Source of the DNA: an uncultured Bacilli bacterium
GTDB taxonomy: Bacteria > Bacillota_I > Bacilli_A > RF39 > UBA660
NCBI GenBank assembly: GCA_944331715.1
Contig: CALVIP010000008.1
Coordinates: 1-33,238, forward strand
Length of the DNA: 33,238 nucleotides
Reading direction: 5' to 3'
Shown here: positions 18,942 through 27,956 of the stretch, piece by piece
Position numbering within the stretch: position 1 is the first letter of the stretch
How the letters are laid out: every line of letters begins with the position of its first letter
Translations under genes and position numbers: made by a program
The notes under the pieces: generated by a model
What the model was told of the DNA's origin: nothing
Databases searched by the model: none
What the model saw: only the letters and a program-made list of their open reading frames with translations

Positions 18942-21367
18942 AAGGGGAATTTCAGACATTTGACTTTCCAAATCAGCGTGTGTCGTCTAATGAGAAAAAC
19001 AAGCCTTCTTGGTATTGTAATTGCATAGATTGGATTATAAGTCAAGGTGAAGGAATAAGAAATAGTGAAGAACTTGAAATTAAGTATCGAGTTATGCAAG
19101 GAGATATACCTGATATATTTTATAAAAAGATACTTAATCCTTATAATGCTACTAATGAAAAATATAAAAGATTTCCTGCTACTATGAGAAATTATGATAT
19201 TATGAAAGGTATCATAAGAAGATATGTTTCGGAATATATTAAAAATCCTCATGATTTTGTAGTTGGTGCTAATAATCCGGAAGTTATTCTTTCAAGAAAT
19301 AAAAAACTTCAAGAAGAACTTGCATTACTTGTAGAACAACAAATTGCTGCAAGAATACAACAGAGTTATTCTGAATTTATTAATAATGGTGGAAATCCAC
19401 AAGAATTTAATCCACAAGAATCAATAGATATAGAAGCATTTATTAAAGAATTTAATCAAAATTTTATTGATGATATTTCTGCTCAAGGTGCTGAACTTTT
19501 TAATGTTATTAGAGATTTAACAGATGATACTGCTTTATATGGTAATTTTTATTTTAATTTTGTAACATTTGGTGAGGCTTATACTTATTCTGATGTTGTT
19601 GGAGATAAACTTATAAAAAGAGTTATTTCCCCTCGTGATGCTTTTCCTATACCAAATGATAATATATTTGTTGAAGATTATGATATGTTTGCTTGTAGAA
19701 GAAAACTTACATATCAACAAATTATAGATGAATTTAGTGATTATTTTACAGAAAAAGATACACAATTTCTTAATACTTATTATGCAAGACATTCTGTTAC
19801 TACTCCTGCTGAATTAATGTTTAAAGATTTTGAAAGTTATTATCCTGATGTATGTAATAAATTTACTTCAGAAGAAAGAAAACTTTTCAAAGATAATCCT
19901 AGTATGATTCGTGATATTAATGCTGACTTATATGATGTATGGCATGTTGTATGGAGAGGAGAAGTTAAAAGAGCAATAGTTACTTATATAAGTCAAGCAG
20001 GTTTTATAACTACTAGAATTGAAGAAGAAAATTATAAACTTAACAATGATGCTGGAGATATTTCAATAGAATATATTTATGAACCACAAGTTTATGAAGG
20101 AGTTCGCATAGGTACTCGTAATACTTGTATATACCCTTATAAAGCCCGTGCTATCGCATACAACCGTAATGGTAAACTTCCTTATAATGGTATTACTGAA
20201 CTTCTTCCTGGATTTGGTAAATTTTCTATTATTGATATTGTTACTCCATTTCAAGTATTCTATAATATAGTTGCTTATCAAAGAGAAATGGCTATTGCAA
20301 AGAATAAACTTTCTATTCTTCTTATTGCTAAATCTCTTCTTGGTAATAAACCAGAAGAAACTATATATAAAATGCTTGCTGATGGTACTCTTTATATAGA
20401 TGATACTAATGATCAAGGTATGCTTCGTGCTCAACAAGTTCGTATGATTCAAGCTGACCTTAGTAGTTATATTCAGCAACTTACTCAACTTATGATGGAT
20501 ACTGAACAAGCAGCAAAGAATCAATGCGATATGACACCTCAAAGATATGGTGAGATTGCATCTTATGCTGGAAAAGGTACTACTGAAGAAGCAATAGCTA
20601 GAGGTTCTATGGGTTCTGTTATAGTTGAATTTATGGCTGATATGGTTCGTGAACGAGATTATGCTCGTGATATGGATTATTCTAAACTTGCTTGGATTGA
20701 TGGTCTTGATACTTCTTATCGTGATGATTCTAATAATCTTCGTTATATATCTGCTGATATAGATAAACATATTTATGCAGATTATGTAATTAAAGCAAAA
20801 AATTCTGTTAAAGAATCTGAAAAGATTGATGCTCTTCGTCAATTTGCATTTAGTGCTGCTCAAAATGGAGATGCCAAAATGGCAGTTGCTGCTATTGAAG
20901 GAGATAATGTTGCTGAAATAGTTAAATTGATAAATCGTTTCCAAGATGAGAAAAATCAACATGAAATGCAATTAAAGCAAATGGACCAACAACTTGCACA
21001 AATGCAACAAGAATTTGAAATACAGAAGATACAAATAAAAGGAGAAGAAGATAGAAAGACTGAAGAACTCAGAGGTTATATTAATCAACAAATAGAACTT
21101 ATTCGTGCTGATGCTAATATGATAAGTTATCCTAATGATACTACTACTGAACAAATGAAACAATCTGGTGCTGAAAGACTTGAGTCAATGAGAAATCAAG
21201 TTGAACGAGAAAAAAATCAAATTCAACGTCAAGCACAAGTTATGGATTTATATAATAAAGAAAGAGATAGACAAGTTAAAATGGAAGATATTAAGGCTAA
21301 AGTTCAAATTGCTAAAGAAAATAAAAATAGATATGATAGAAATAAGTCTGCAAGTTCTAAAAAGTAA
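18938..21367 (+). CDS. Portal protein, 809 aa
   Basis: Forms the dodecameric ring at the capsid vertex through which DNA enters and leaves. It is identified by its place between TerL and capsid genes, its length (about 800 aa, the crAss-like portal size) and crAss-type sequence features: RVMQGDIPDIFYKKILNPY, RFPATMRNYDIMKGIIRRYV, LPGFGKFSIIDIVTPFQVFY, CDMTPQRYGEIASYAGKGTT. The C-terminal ~150 residues are a long Gln/Glu/Lys coiled coil (QDEKNQHEMQLKQMDQQLA), probably the barrel or its extension. A hairpin terminator follows the stop. Its first four bases overlap the HNH gene. Confidence 0.9.
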   Translation: MKGEFQTFDFPNQRVSSNEKNKPSWYCNCIDWIISQGEGIRNSEELEIKYRVMQGDIPDIFYKKILNPYNATNEKYKRFPATMRNYDIMKGIIRRYVSEYIKNPHDFVVGANNPEVILSRNKKLQEELALLVEQQIAARIQQSYSEFINNGGNPQEFNPQESIDIEAFIKEFNQNFIDDISAQGAELFNVIRDLTDDTALYGNFYFNFVTFGEAYTYSDVVGDKLIKRVISPRDAFPIPNDNIFVEDYDMFACRRKLTYQQIIDEFSDYFTEKDTQFLNTYYARHSVTTPAELMFKDFESYYPDVCNKFTSEERKLFKDNPSMIRDINADLYDVWHVVWRGEVKRAIVTYISQAGFITTRIEEENYKLNNDAGDISIEYIYEPQVYEGVRIGTRNTCIYPYKARAIAYNRNGKLPYNGITELLPGFGKFSIIDIVTPFQVFYNIVAYQREMAIAKNKLSILLIAKSLLGNKPEETIYKMLADGTLYIDDTNDQGMLRAQQVRMIQADLSSYIQQLTQLMMDTEQAAKNQCDMTPQRYGEIASYAGKGTTEEAIARGSMGSVIVEFMADMVRERDYARDMDYSKLAWIDGLDTSYRDDSNNLRYISADIDKHIYADYVIKAKNSVKESEKIDALRQFAFSAAQNGDAKMAVAAIEGDNVAEIVKLINRFQDEKNQHEMQLKQMDQQLAQMQQEFEIQKIQIKGEEDRKTEELRGYINQQIELIRADANMISYPNDTTTEQMKQSGAERLESMRNQVEREKNQIQRQAQVMDLYNKERDRQVKMEDIKAKVQIAKENKNRYDRNKSASSKK

Positions 21368-21392
21368 AATTGCGATTGCTTGCTAATTATCG

Positions 21393-21431
21393 AGCCGTGT
21401 TCAGTATTGATGCCGAATACGGCTTTATTTT
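21393..21431 (+). terminator. Terminator after portal gene
   Basis: AGCCGTGTTC (21393-21402) pairs with GAATACGGCT (21415-21424), one G-U, around a 12-nt loop, followed by TTATTTTAT. It separates the TerL/portal unit from the capsid unit. Confidence 0.8.
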
Positions 21432-21635
21432 ATGCCTAAAGTATGCTTATTTTCGCATATAAATTTTGGAATGATAATAAGTTAGGCTGATAATTTTCAA
21501 TCCCTCTACGGGCGATATAACCATTGTTTCAGTCAAGTACTAACTACGTAGATATAGTAAATGTTCCAAAAAGATTTTCATAATGAAGAACTTTTTTGTA
21601 TCATTGTTTCAGAACAATAAAATCTTATAGAAGTT
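21432..21635 (+). promoter_or_regulatory. Capsid-operon control region with promoter candidate
   Basis: This 204-bp gap follows the portal terminator. CATATAAATTTTGGAATGA (21456-21474) closely resembles the core of the five-copy minus-strand element (TTAAATTTGGAATGA), suggesting the same RNA polymerase starts here on the plus strand. Downstream lie a GC-rich element (21501) and two copies of ATTGTTTCAG (21522-21531 and 21603-21612). The long leader could regulate capsid expression. Confidence 0.5.
21501..21514 (+). repeat. GC-rich CCCTCTACGGG element, copy 5 (intergenic)
   Basis: TCCCTCTACGGGCG, preceded by AA as in copy 3. It lies about 30 bases downstream of the capsid-operon promoter candidate, thus in its untranslated leader. 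Confidence 0.65.
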
Positions 21636-22907
21636 ATGGACTTTGGAGAAACTAGTGGAACAAATGTTGAAGTCAACAATCCACAAAATAAAGAAGACGT
21701 TACTAATCTTCAAACAGGAAAAGTTGAAGTAAATACTAACGGAGAAGCAATAGAAGAAATTAATGCTGGAGAGGAAGAAACAGATAATAACCCCTCCCCC
21801 GTAGAGAAGAATGATACTAATAACAAACCTGAAAATGCAGGTGAAGAAAATAAACTTGAAGCAGGTACTCAAATTGAAGTAGATGATAAAACTTATACAG
21901 TAGATGCAGATGGTAATCTTCTGAATGCTGATGGTTCTATTTTCAAAGAGGCTAAAGATGTTGCTGAATGGATGAAATCTTTTGAGAAAGTTGATGAAAC
22001 TGGAAATAAAGATGAAATATCTATTACAACTATTCAAGACGCTTTGGGAATTGATATTACAGATGATGATGATAAACCTATTGAATATCCAAATACTCCA
22101 GAAGGTATTAAGGATTATGTAAATGCTGTTATCGAAACATCGAAACAAGAAGTTGCTGAAGCTACAATTAATTCTTTAGTTACTAAATATCCTTTTATTC
22201 AAGATGTAATTAACTATTACATTACGAATAATAATTCTCTTGAAGGATATAATCAATCTATTGATAGAAGTAACATTGAAATAGATGAAAATAATGTAGA
22301 ACAGCAAAAGGCTATTATAAAGGCTGCTTGGAAAGAGCAAAATCGTAAAGGTGATGTTGATGCTTATATTAAGTATCTTGAAAGTACCGGAATACTTCTT
22401 ACAACTGCACAAGAAGAACTTGATGGACTTAAAGAACTTGATGAACAAAGAAGAACTAAACTTGCTGAAGAAGCTCAACAAAAAGAACAAGAAAACTTAC
22501 AAGAGCAAGTATCATATTGGAATGGTGTTAAAGAAGTTATTGATAGTAGAAAAATAGGTAGATATACAATACCTGATTCTATTATTATTGAACGTGATGG
22601 AAAGAAACTTTCAGTTACTCCTAATGATTTCTTTAATTATCTTTATCAAGTTGATGCTAAAGGTTTTTCTCGTTATCAATATGACCTTGCGAAAGAAACT
22701 CCTGAAAGTAGAAGAGATGATGCTATTTTAAGAGCATATCTTAAATTTGTTGGCGGAGATTATTCTAATCTTGTAGATATGGCTATAAATGAAAAAGAAG
22801 TTCAAAAACTTCGTTTAAAAGCCAAAGAAAATCATAAGTCACAGATGAGAATTACTAAGCCTGCAACCACTACTAAGACAGGTGGTAAAATGGATTTTGG
22901 TGATTAA
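21636..22907 (+). CDS. Scaffold-like acidic protein between portal and capsid, 423 aa
   Basis: The N-terminal ~110 residues are very acidic and Asn/Thr-rich, as in disordered scaffolding tails. The middle includes DKTYTVDADGNLLNADGSI and a repeated amphipathic helix region. The C-terminal third is a Glu/Lys/Gln coiled coil (EEAQQKEQENLQEQVSYW) followed by RPITKPATTT-like basic residues. The position between portal and capsid and this composition fit an internal scaffold or head-core protein. The peptide SPVEKN is encoded by a GC-rich repeat copy. No protease motif is seen. GAAGTTATG start context. Confidence 0.65.
   Translation: MDFGETSGTNVEVNNPQNKEDVTNLQTGKVEVNTNGEAIEEINAGEEETDNNPSPVEKNDTNNKPENAGEENKLEAGTQIEVDDKTYTVDADGNLLNADGSIFKEAKDVAEWMKSFEKVDETGNKDEISITTIQDALGIDITDDDDKPIEYPNTPEGIKDYVNAVIETSKQEVAEATINSLVTKYPFIQDVINYYITNNNSLEGYNQSIDRSNIEIDENNVEQQKAIIKAAWKEQNRKGDVDAYIKYLESTGILLTTAQEELDGLKELDEQRRTKLAEEAQQKEQENLQEQVSYWNGVKEVIDSRKIGRYTIPDSIIIERDGKKLSVTPNDFFNYLYQVDAKGFSRYQYDLAKETPESRRDDAILRAYLKFVGGDYSNLVDMAINEKEVQKLRLKAKENHKSQMRITKPATTTKTGGKMDFGD
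21791..21806 (-). repeat. GC-rich CTCTACGGGGG element, copy 6 (in-frame)
   Basis: Plus strand CCCCTCCCCCGTAGAG, the reverse orientation relative to copies 3-5. It encodes PSPVE in the scaffold-like protein's acidic linker. Confidence 0.6.
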
Positions 22908-22925
22908 CTTTAAACTATTATTGTT

Positions 22926-24404
22926 ATGGCTTATTACAAAATGCGTGAAATCTCCCGTGGAGAGTATGATGATAGAGGATATAGCAATGAAGAAAGTATT
23001 GCTAATCTTCAACTTACTCAACCGGAAGATATTAACGGTTTCATTACTTACAATTTTGGTATGGATGATGACCGTTTCCCACTTACCTTTATGACAGAGG
23101 GACAAGGTAAGAATGGTGTTAAAGATATTAAAACTGTTCAGTGGACTTGGAAGACTATGGGTCGTATGAAGTTTACTGATATGGTAACTTACTTTAATAC
23201 TGCAAATACAACTCCTGGTAAAGGTGGTGCTGAATTTGAAGTTCATTTTAGTACTCATTGGTTTATTGAGCAATTTGGTCTTGTTGCACCTGACGGACAA
23301 ACTCAAATTCGTATTCAGAAAGATTTAGGAGAAAGTCCTTATGGATATGCTTATTTGCTTAAACTTACTTCTCCTAATCCAGATGCTTTTGTAGACCCTC
23401 GTTGGCTTGCTAAAGGAATGTATTGGAGTATGTCTGCTCCTACAGTTTCTGAGTCTTATTCTAAGGGTAACAGGAGTAATGTTATGGGGCCTGGTCGTAT
23501 GACTAGTCAACTTGAGTTCCAACGTTATTCTAAAGAAATTGCTGGTAATCTTGCAAATGTTGTTACTAAATATGAATTTAAGACTAAAGAGGGAGGTACT
23601 TCTAATCTTTGGATTAATGAGGAAATGCGTCAGTTCCACTTGATGATGCGTGTGATGAATGAGGAAAGGCTGTGGCTGGCAGAATATAATAGGAATGTCA
23701 ATGGAGAAATTGCTCTTAAAGATAGAGATAATGGCAAACCTATTCCTCATACTTCCGGTATGCTTGAAATTTGCCGTGAGAGTAATTATGATACTTATGG
23801 TGAATATCTTACTTTAGCAAAGATTAAGAGGACTATCGGAGATGTTCTTGAAAGGGATACTGATACTGGTAAGATGAATATTGTTCTTATGGGTGGTAAA
23901 GGTTTCCTTGAGGACTTCGATGAAGCAATGAAAATGGATGCTAAAGAAAATGGTTTCCTTACTCCTCTTGGTGAAAAAGAAATTCAAGGTTCTGGTTATG
24001 GTCTTGAATATGGTGCTTATTTCCGTACTTATAAAACTGTAGAAGGTCATACTATTACAGCTAAGCATTGTGCTTTCTTTGATAAGGGTACTATTGCTGA
24101 GGCTGCTAAACAAAATGGTATGATACATCCTAGAAGTGGTTATCCTATTACTTCACATCAGGCTTGCTTTATTGACTTCTCTACTTATGAGGGTTCTCAA
24201 AATGTTCGTCTTGTTCGTCAGCAGGGTCAAATTTATAAGGCTAAAGTTCTTAAAGGTATGACTGATATTCCTGCTTCTTGGGGAGTTGCTGATACTAATT
24301 ATATTTCTACGGAAATTGATATGAGTCGTTATGAGATTAAGAGTTCTCTTGGTCTTCAAGTTAACAACTCTACAAAGATGTTCTTATTGAAGTGTGTTCT
24401 TTAA
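22926..24404 (+). CDS. Major capsid protein, 492 aa
   Basis: Main HK97-fold shell protein. Length (492 aa), position after portal and scaffold-like genes, and crAss-like capsid sequence support this: MAYYKMREISRGEYDDRGY, TVQWTWKTMGRMKFTDMV, SPYGYAYLLKLTSPNPDAF, WINEEMRQFHLMMRVMNEER, GMLEICRESNYDTYGEYL. Codon use shifts toward CGT, GGT and GGA and the gene is less AT-rich than its neighbours, as expected for the most abundant protein. No N-terminal prodomain cleavage site is obvious. TTGTTATG start context, 18 bases after the scaffold-like gene. Confidence 0.92.
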   Translation: MAYYKMREISRGEYDDRGYSNEESIANLQLTQPEDINGFITYNFGMDDDRFPLTFMTEGQGKNGVKDIKTVQWTWKTMGRMKFTDMVTYFNTANTTPGKGGAEFEVHFSTHWFIEQFGLVAPDGQTQIRIQKDLGESPYGYAYLLKLTSPNPDAFVDPRWLAKGMYWSMSAPTVSESYSKGNRSNVMGPGRMTSQLEFQRYSKEIAGNLANVVTKYEFKTKEGGTSNLWINEEMRQFHLMMRVMNEERLWLAEYNRNVNGEIALKDRDNGKPIPHTSGMLEICRESNYDTYGEYLTLAKIKRTIGDVLERDTDTGKMNIVLMGGKGFLEDFDEAMKMDAKENGFLTPLGEKEIQGSGYGLEYGAYFRTYKTVEGHTITAKHCAFFDKGTIAEAAKQNGMIHPRSGYPITSHQACFIDFSTYEGSQNVRLVRQQGQIYKAKVLKGMTDIPASWGVADTNYISTEIDMSRYEIKSSLGLQVNNSTKMFLLKCVL

Positions 24405-24417
24405 TTAAATAAAAGTT

Positions 24418-25545
24418 ATGACTATTGATGCGAAAGGTGGTGCTCCTACCAAACCTGCTCCGGCACAAGGAGCACCATTAAACCCTACAAATGGAAATGA
24501 AACTTCTAAAACTGCAAAAGAAACTTACGAAGAAAATCTTAATGCAGCATATTATGAGCAGAAGACTGTTACTATTAATCTTGTAAAGAATTTTTCTTTA
24601 TATAGAAAAGCTAATGATAAAGTTCTTCCTAAAAGGGCAGATTATATTGGTAGTTCTGTAAATTCTTCAAGAATATTATCTTCTAATAAAGCTGAAATTG
24701 AAACTTATTTTCCTAACATTATTGGTCTTGCTGTAAATAATGAAAACTTTATAACAAGAGTTAAACAATGGCTTAATAATATTCAAGTTAAAGTTGATGA
24801 ATTAGGTAAAACTTTTGATGTAGGTTTTCATTGGGAACATAAAAAAGATTATTACGATTTCAAGAGAAAAGAAGATGCTATTAATGAAGCTTACGATAGT
24901 ATTCCTCGTAACGATATTAATAAGCTTCGTGATGGTCTTAAAAATAAGATTAATCAACTTAATGCTCTTGAAAGCGAAAAATATAGATATGGTTATCCTA
25001 ATAATGTAGAAGAATATTTAATATATCGTCATTGTCTTTTATATAACGATGTAGCAAAAGATGTAGCATTTATTAATTCTGATGCTAATATTAGATTTTA
25101 CTTTAAAGATGACCAGAAAGAAGCTGAGAAACTTCGTAAGTTTAGAAATGAGGTTACAAAAGCTAAAACAAATTATGTTAGTTGTCTTGCTGACGAAGAG
25201 TTGTTTGATGCAGTTTATATTCAGTATTGCAATTATCTTGGTCTTCCAGTTTTTGCTTCTCTTGGAGAAGATAGAATTGATAGGGAAATTAAACTTGATA
25301 AATTTAGTCAAGATGAACCTATTAAGTTTAATAATTTCTGTGGAGATAAAGATATTAAAACAAAAGCACTTATTGAAAAACTTATTAATAGAGGTGAACT
25401 TGTCAGACTTACTTTTAATCAGAATATAACTACACCTTCAGGAGAAATGATTGGAGCAAATATGAAAGAAGCAGTTGCTTGGTTTAATAATCCAGATAAT
25501 ACTTCTTATGTAAATGCTTATTTAACTAAATTGAAACAAATGTAG
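24418..25545 (+). CDS. Virion structural protein downstream of capsid, 375 aa
   Basis: Pro/Ala/Gly-rich N-terminal tail (GGAPTKPAPAQGAPLNPT), then a helical domain (residues about 35-330; ENLNAAYYEQKTVTINLVK, FHWEHKKDYYDFKRKEDA, DEELFDAVYIQYCNYLGLP). Genes in this place in crAss-like phages encode head or head-tail junction proteins; I cannot name the exact part. AAAGTTATG start, 13 bases after the capsid stop. Confidence 0.7.
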   Translation: MTIDAKGGAPTKPAPAQGAPLNPTNGNETSKTAKETYEENLNAAYYEQKTVTINLVKNFSLYRKANDKVLPKRADYIGSSVNSSRILSSNKAEIETYFPNIIGLAVNNENFITRVKQWLNNIQVKVDELGKTFDVGFHWEHKKDYYDFKRKEDAINEAYDSIPRNDINKLRDGLKNKINQLNALESEKYRYGYPNNVEEYLIYRHCLLYNDVAKDVAFINSDANIRFYFKDDQKEAEKLRKFRNEVTKAKTNYVSCLADEELFDAVYIQYCNYLGLPVFASLGEDRIDREIKLDKFSQDEPIKFNNFCGDKDIKTKALIEKLINRGELVRLTFNQNITTPSGEMIGANMKEAVAWFNNPDNTSYVNAYLTKLKQM

Positions 25546-25547
25546 TT

Positions 25548-26180
25548 ATGACGATAGAAGAGATGCATAAGTTGTTTAGAACATTAGGACAACAAATGGG
25601 GATGCAACTTATAAGAGCTATACTTCCAGAAAGCATTGATGATTATCTTAATGATTCCATAATTGAACTTACTAGAAATATAATTCTTAGTAATGTTCAA
25701 ACTGTTTATAAGGATAAGGTTACAACTCAAAATAATTCAATTAGTGGTCTTAATTCTATAGGAACACTTATTAAACAAGTTGAATTTAATCCTATACCTG
25801 AAAACAATGAAATAGATTTAAAAACTAAAATTGAAGATTGTATGTTTTATACTTCTTTTGCTACTAATTATGGAACAACATCATATAGTGCTAGAATTAT
25901 AGAAAACGATAAAGTTCATTCTGTTCTTAATGACTATTGCAATAGAGCATCAAAAGAATATCCTGTGATTACATATATTGGTGATGATGTTTTTAAATTA
26001 TATTGTGGAGATACTTCTCCAGAAAATCTTTTAATAAATTATATTAAAATACCTAATACTGTAAGTTTAAGTAAAAACGTAAGTTGTGATTTACCAGAAC
26101 ATCTTCATCATCAAGTTGTTGAAAATGCAGTTAATAAATTTTTTCAATCTGTTGGTTCTACAACTCAAAATGTAAATTAA
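25548..26180 (+). CDS. Probable head-tail connector (ring) protein, 210 aa
   Basis: N-terminal helices (EMHKLFRTLGQQMGMQLIRA), a middle beta-rich part (YGTTSYSARIIENDKVHSV, YPVITYIGDDVFKLYC) and a C-terminal DLPEHLHHQVVENAVNKFF helix. The C-terminal 'PEHxHHxVVxxAV' helix is a feature I associate with crAss-like connector proteins. It likely builds a ring under the portal. It begins two bases after the previous stop (TAGTTATG). Confidence 0.6.
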   Translation: MTIEEMHKLFRTLGQQMGMQLIRAILPESIDDYLNDSIIELTRNIILSNVQTVYKDKVTTQNNSISGLNSIGTLIKQVEFNPIPENNEIDLKTKIEDCMFYTSFATNYGTTSYSARIIENDKVHSVLNDYCNRASKEYPVITYIGDDVFKLYCGDTSPENLLINYIKIPNTVSLSKNVSCDLPEHLHHQVVENAVNKFFQSVGSTTQNVN

Positions 26181-26198
26181 ATTAAAAATTAATAAGTT

Positions 26199-27062
26199 AT
26201 GAGGCAATTTCTTTTAGGTGCAAAAGTTGCTTATCCTACTGCTGATACAGATATTACAGCTCTTGCTGCTGGAGCAGTTGGATTTGGCTATCTTGCTACT
26301 GATGGCAAAACTAAAATAGATGCTGATGGGACAAAGATAGTTAATAAGGGTTATATAATCCTTGGTCGTGCTGCTGCTAATGGAGGCCCTGTTGTTCTTC
26401 CATTTTATAAAAATAATTTCTCTTTTGTTAAGGGAACTTATCAAGCAGCAACTGCTTATTCTGGAGATGTTACTGTTACAGAAGTTACTCCTTTCCTTGA
26501 TTATACTTTGATTGTAGTTAAAAAAGGTATTAAGTTTAATGAACGTAATAAATGGACTGCTACTGTTCATGCAGGTAAGTCTGATACTGCTAATACTATT
26601 GCTGAAAAATTAGCAACTCTTATTTCTGATAATTCTTCAGGAATGACTGCAAGTGCTGCTTCTGGAAAAATCACTCTTTCTTGTGCAGATAAAGGAGTTG
26701 ACTATGAAGTTGTTGGTGCTGACGAACTTATGGGAGTTACAGTAAATCAGACTCATGCTAATATTGCTTATGGCGATGCTGATTATGTCACTAAACTTGC
26801 TAATATGGCAGCTGCTGATGCAGGATTTAATGATACTTATCAGTCCGATGTAACTCTACTTTATCCTAATTATCCTCTCAATCCTCTTGCTCAAGCGGAT
26901 GCTGCTGATACTGGATTTACAATCTTTACTTTAAGGTTTGCTGAACCTAGAGAAGTTAAGACTAGAGATGAGGTAGTTAATCAAATAGTTCAGGTTGCTT
27001 TCCCTACGGGCAGTGCTGCTATAACAACTTTTGAAACTGTTTGTAAGGCTCTTGTAGAGTAA
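26199..27062 (+). CDS. Virion structural protein, Ala-rich beta protein, 287 aa
   Basis: Begins MRQFLLGAKVAYPTADTDIT. It is rich in Ala, Gly, Thr and Val with beta-strand patterns (GYIILGRAAANGGPVVLPFY, YSGDVTVTEVTPFLDYTLIV, SGKITLSCADKGVDYEVVG) and ends TFETVCKALVE. The composition suggests an abundant virion protein such as a head decoration or tail-tube-like protein. crAss-like phages are short-tailed, so decoration or tail-barrel is favoured. A 20-bp terminator stem follows. AAGTTATG start context. Confidence 0.6.
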   Translation: MRQFLLGAKVAYPTADTDITALAAGAVGFGYLATDGKTKIDADGTKIVNKGYIILGRAAANGGPVVLPFYKNNFSFVKGTYQAATAYSGDVTVTEVTPFLDYTLIVVKKGIKFNERNKWTATVHAGKSDTANTIAEKLATLISDNSSGMTASAASGKITLSCADKGVDYEVVGADELMGVTVNQTHANIAYGDADYVTKLANMAAADAGFNDTYQSDVTLLYPNYPLNPLAQADAADTGFTIFTLRFAEPREVKTRDEVVNQIVQVAFPTGSAAITTFETVCKALVE

Positions 27063-27100
27063 GTAGTTAAAAGTCTAGTAAAATCTACTGATAACAGATA

Positions 27101-27155
27101 AGAGGTTGTTGATAATTATACTAATGTTATAATTGTCAATAACCTCTTTGTTTTC
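27101..27155 (+). terminator. Terminator with 20-bp stem
   Basis: Positions 27101-27120 pair with 27128-27147 over 20 bp (two G-U pairs) around a 7-nt loop, followed by TTGTTTTCTT. It ends the capsid/structural operon. The next gene begins three bases later. Confidence 0.85.
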
Positions 27156-27157
27156 TT

Positions 27158-27742
27158 ATGAGTGACTTAATTACATCTCTTCAATTAGGTATTCCTAGTG
27201 CCGTAATTGTATTAATCTTTCTTATAGTAAGTAAGATTATTGATGCTAATTTAGAAAAAGAAAAAAATAAAAAAGAAATAAAAGTAAACGGTGAGGTTAT
27301 TGAATGTTTTAATAATCTTAATGTTTTTCTTAAACATATTACAGAAGATTTAATAAACAAAGAAAATGATAAATGTGCTTCTGCAATTAAAACTGCTTTT
27401 AAATCTTCAAGTTATTCTATAATTAGATTTGCTACTTTTACTATAATTAATAATAATGTAGAAAATAATAGAAAGAATATAGAAGATAATATTAATAATA
27501 TTGTAGATAAAGAATATGCTAATGTTTATAATGCTTTAATGCCTTATTATTCTAAAGATAATCATCTTATTGATTATATGAAAGAAGAGTGGAAAGATAT
27601 ACTTAAAAAAGATTTACGAGATATTATTTTTAATGATAAACTTGATAAAATAAATAAACTTTATACAATTCATAATAAAGTTGATATTACTATTGATAGA
27701 TTTTATTCATATTTGAATAATAAATTTTTGAACAATGAATAA
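27158..27742 (+). CDS. Membrane-anchored unknown protein, 194 aa
   Basis: One N-terminal membrane segment (IPSAVIVLIFLIVSKIIDA, residues about 12-30), then a Lys/Asn-rich helical cytoplasmic or periplasmic domain. The TM-plus-long-helix shape recalls some holin/antiholin or membrane accessory proteins, but no family is recognised. Starts immediately after a terminator. Its 3' end overlaps the next gene by 8 bases. Confidence 0.65.
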   Translation: MSDLITSLQLGIPSAVIVLIFLIVSKIIDANLEKEKNKKEIKVNGEVIECFNNLNVFLKHITEDLINKENDKCASAIKTAFKSSSYSIIRFATFTIINNNVENNRKNIEDNINNIVDKEYANVYNALMPYYSKDNHLIDYMKEEWKDILKKDLRDIIFNDKLDKINKLYTIHNKVDITIDRFYSYLNNKFLNNE

Positions 27743-27956
27743 TCCAATTAATACCGAAAACTATAATCAAAGAATTATAGATATGTACTCTGGAGTTATT
27801 GCTCGAAGAGAACTTGGTTTTATGGATAAAGAAGAAGTTTATATTACTAATTTGTTAGCGGTTATGAGTATGAATGCTCTTCAACTTCCTGACTTATTTA
27901 GTGATACTCAATATAATAATATTATTAATATTGTTAATAAAATAACAAATGTCTGA
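27735..27956 (+). CDS. Small unknown protein, 73 aa
   Basis: Helical small protein: MNNPINTENYNQRIIDMYSG, ARRELGFMDKEEVYITNLLAV, IINIVNKITNV. Overlaps both neighbours by 8 bases, so tightly coupled. No domain recognised; it lies just before the fibre genes and may be a tail assembly factor. Confidence 0.65.
   Translation: MNNPINTENYNQRIIDMYSGVIARRELGFMDKEEVYITNLLAVMSMNALQLPDLFSDTQYNNIINIVNKITNV

Noticed and set aside
20063-20971. 302-aa minus-strand frame inside the portal gene
   Set aside because: Shadow of the portal coding strand with Ser/Ile/Asn/Phe-biased composition; no supporting signals.
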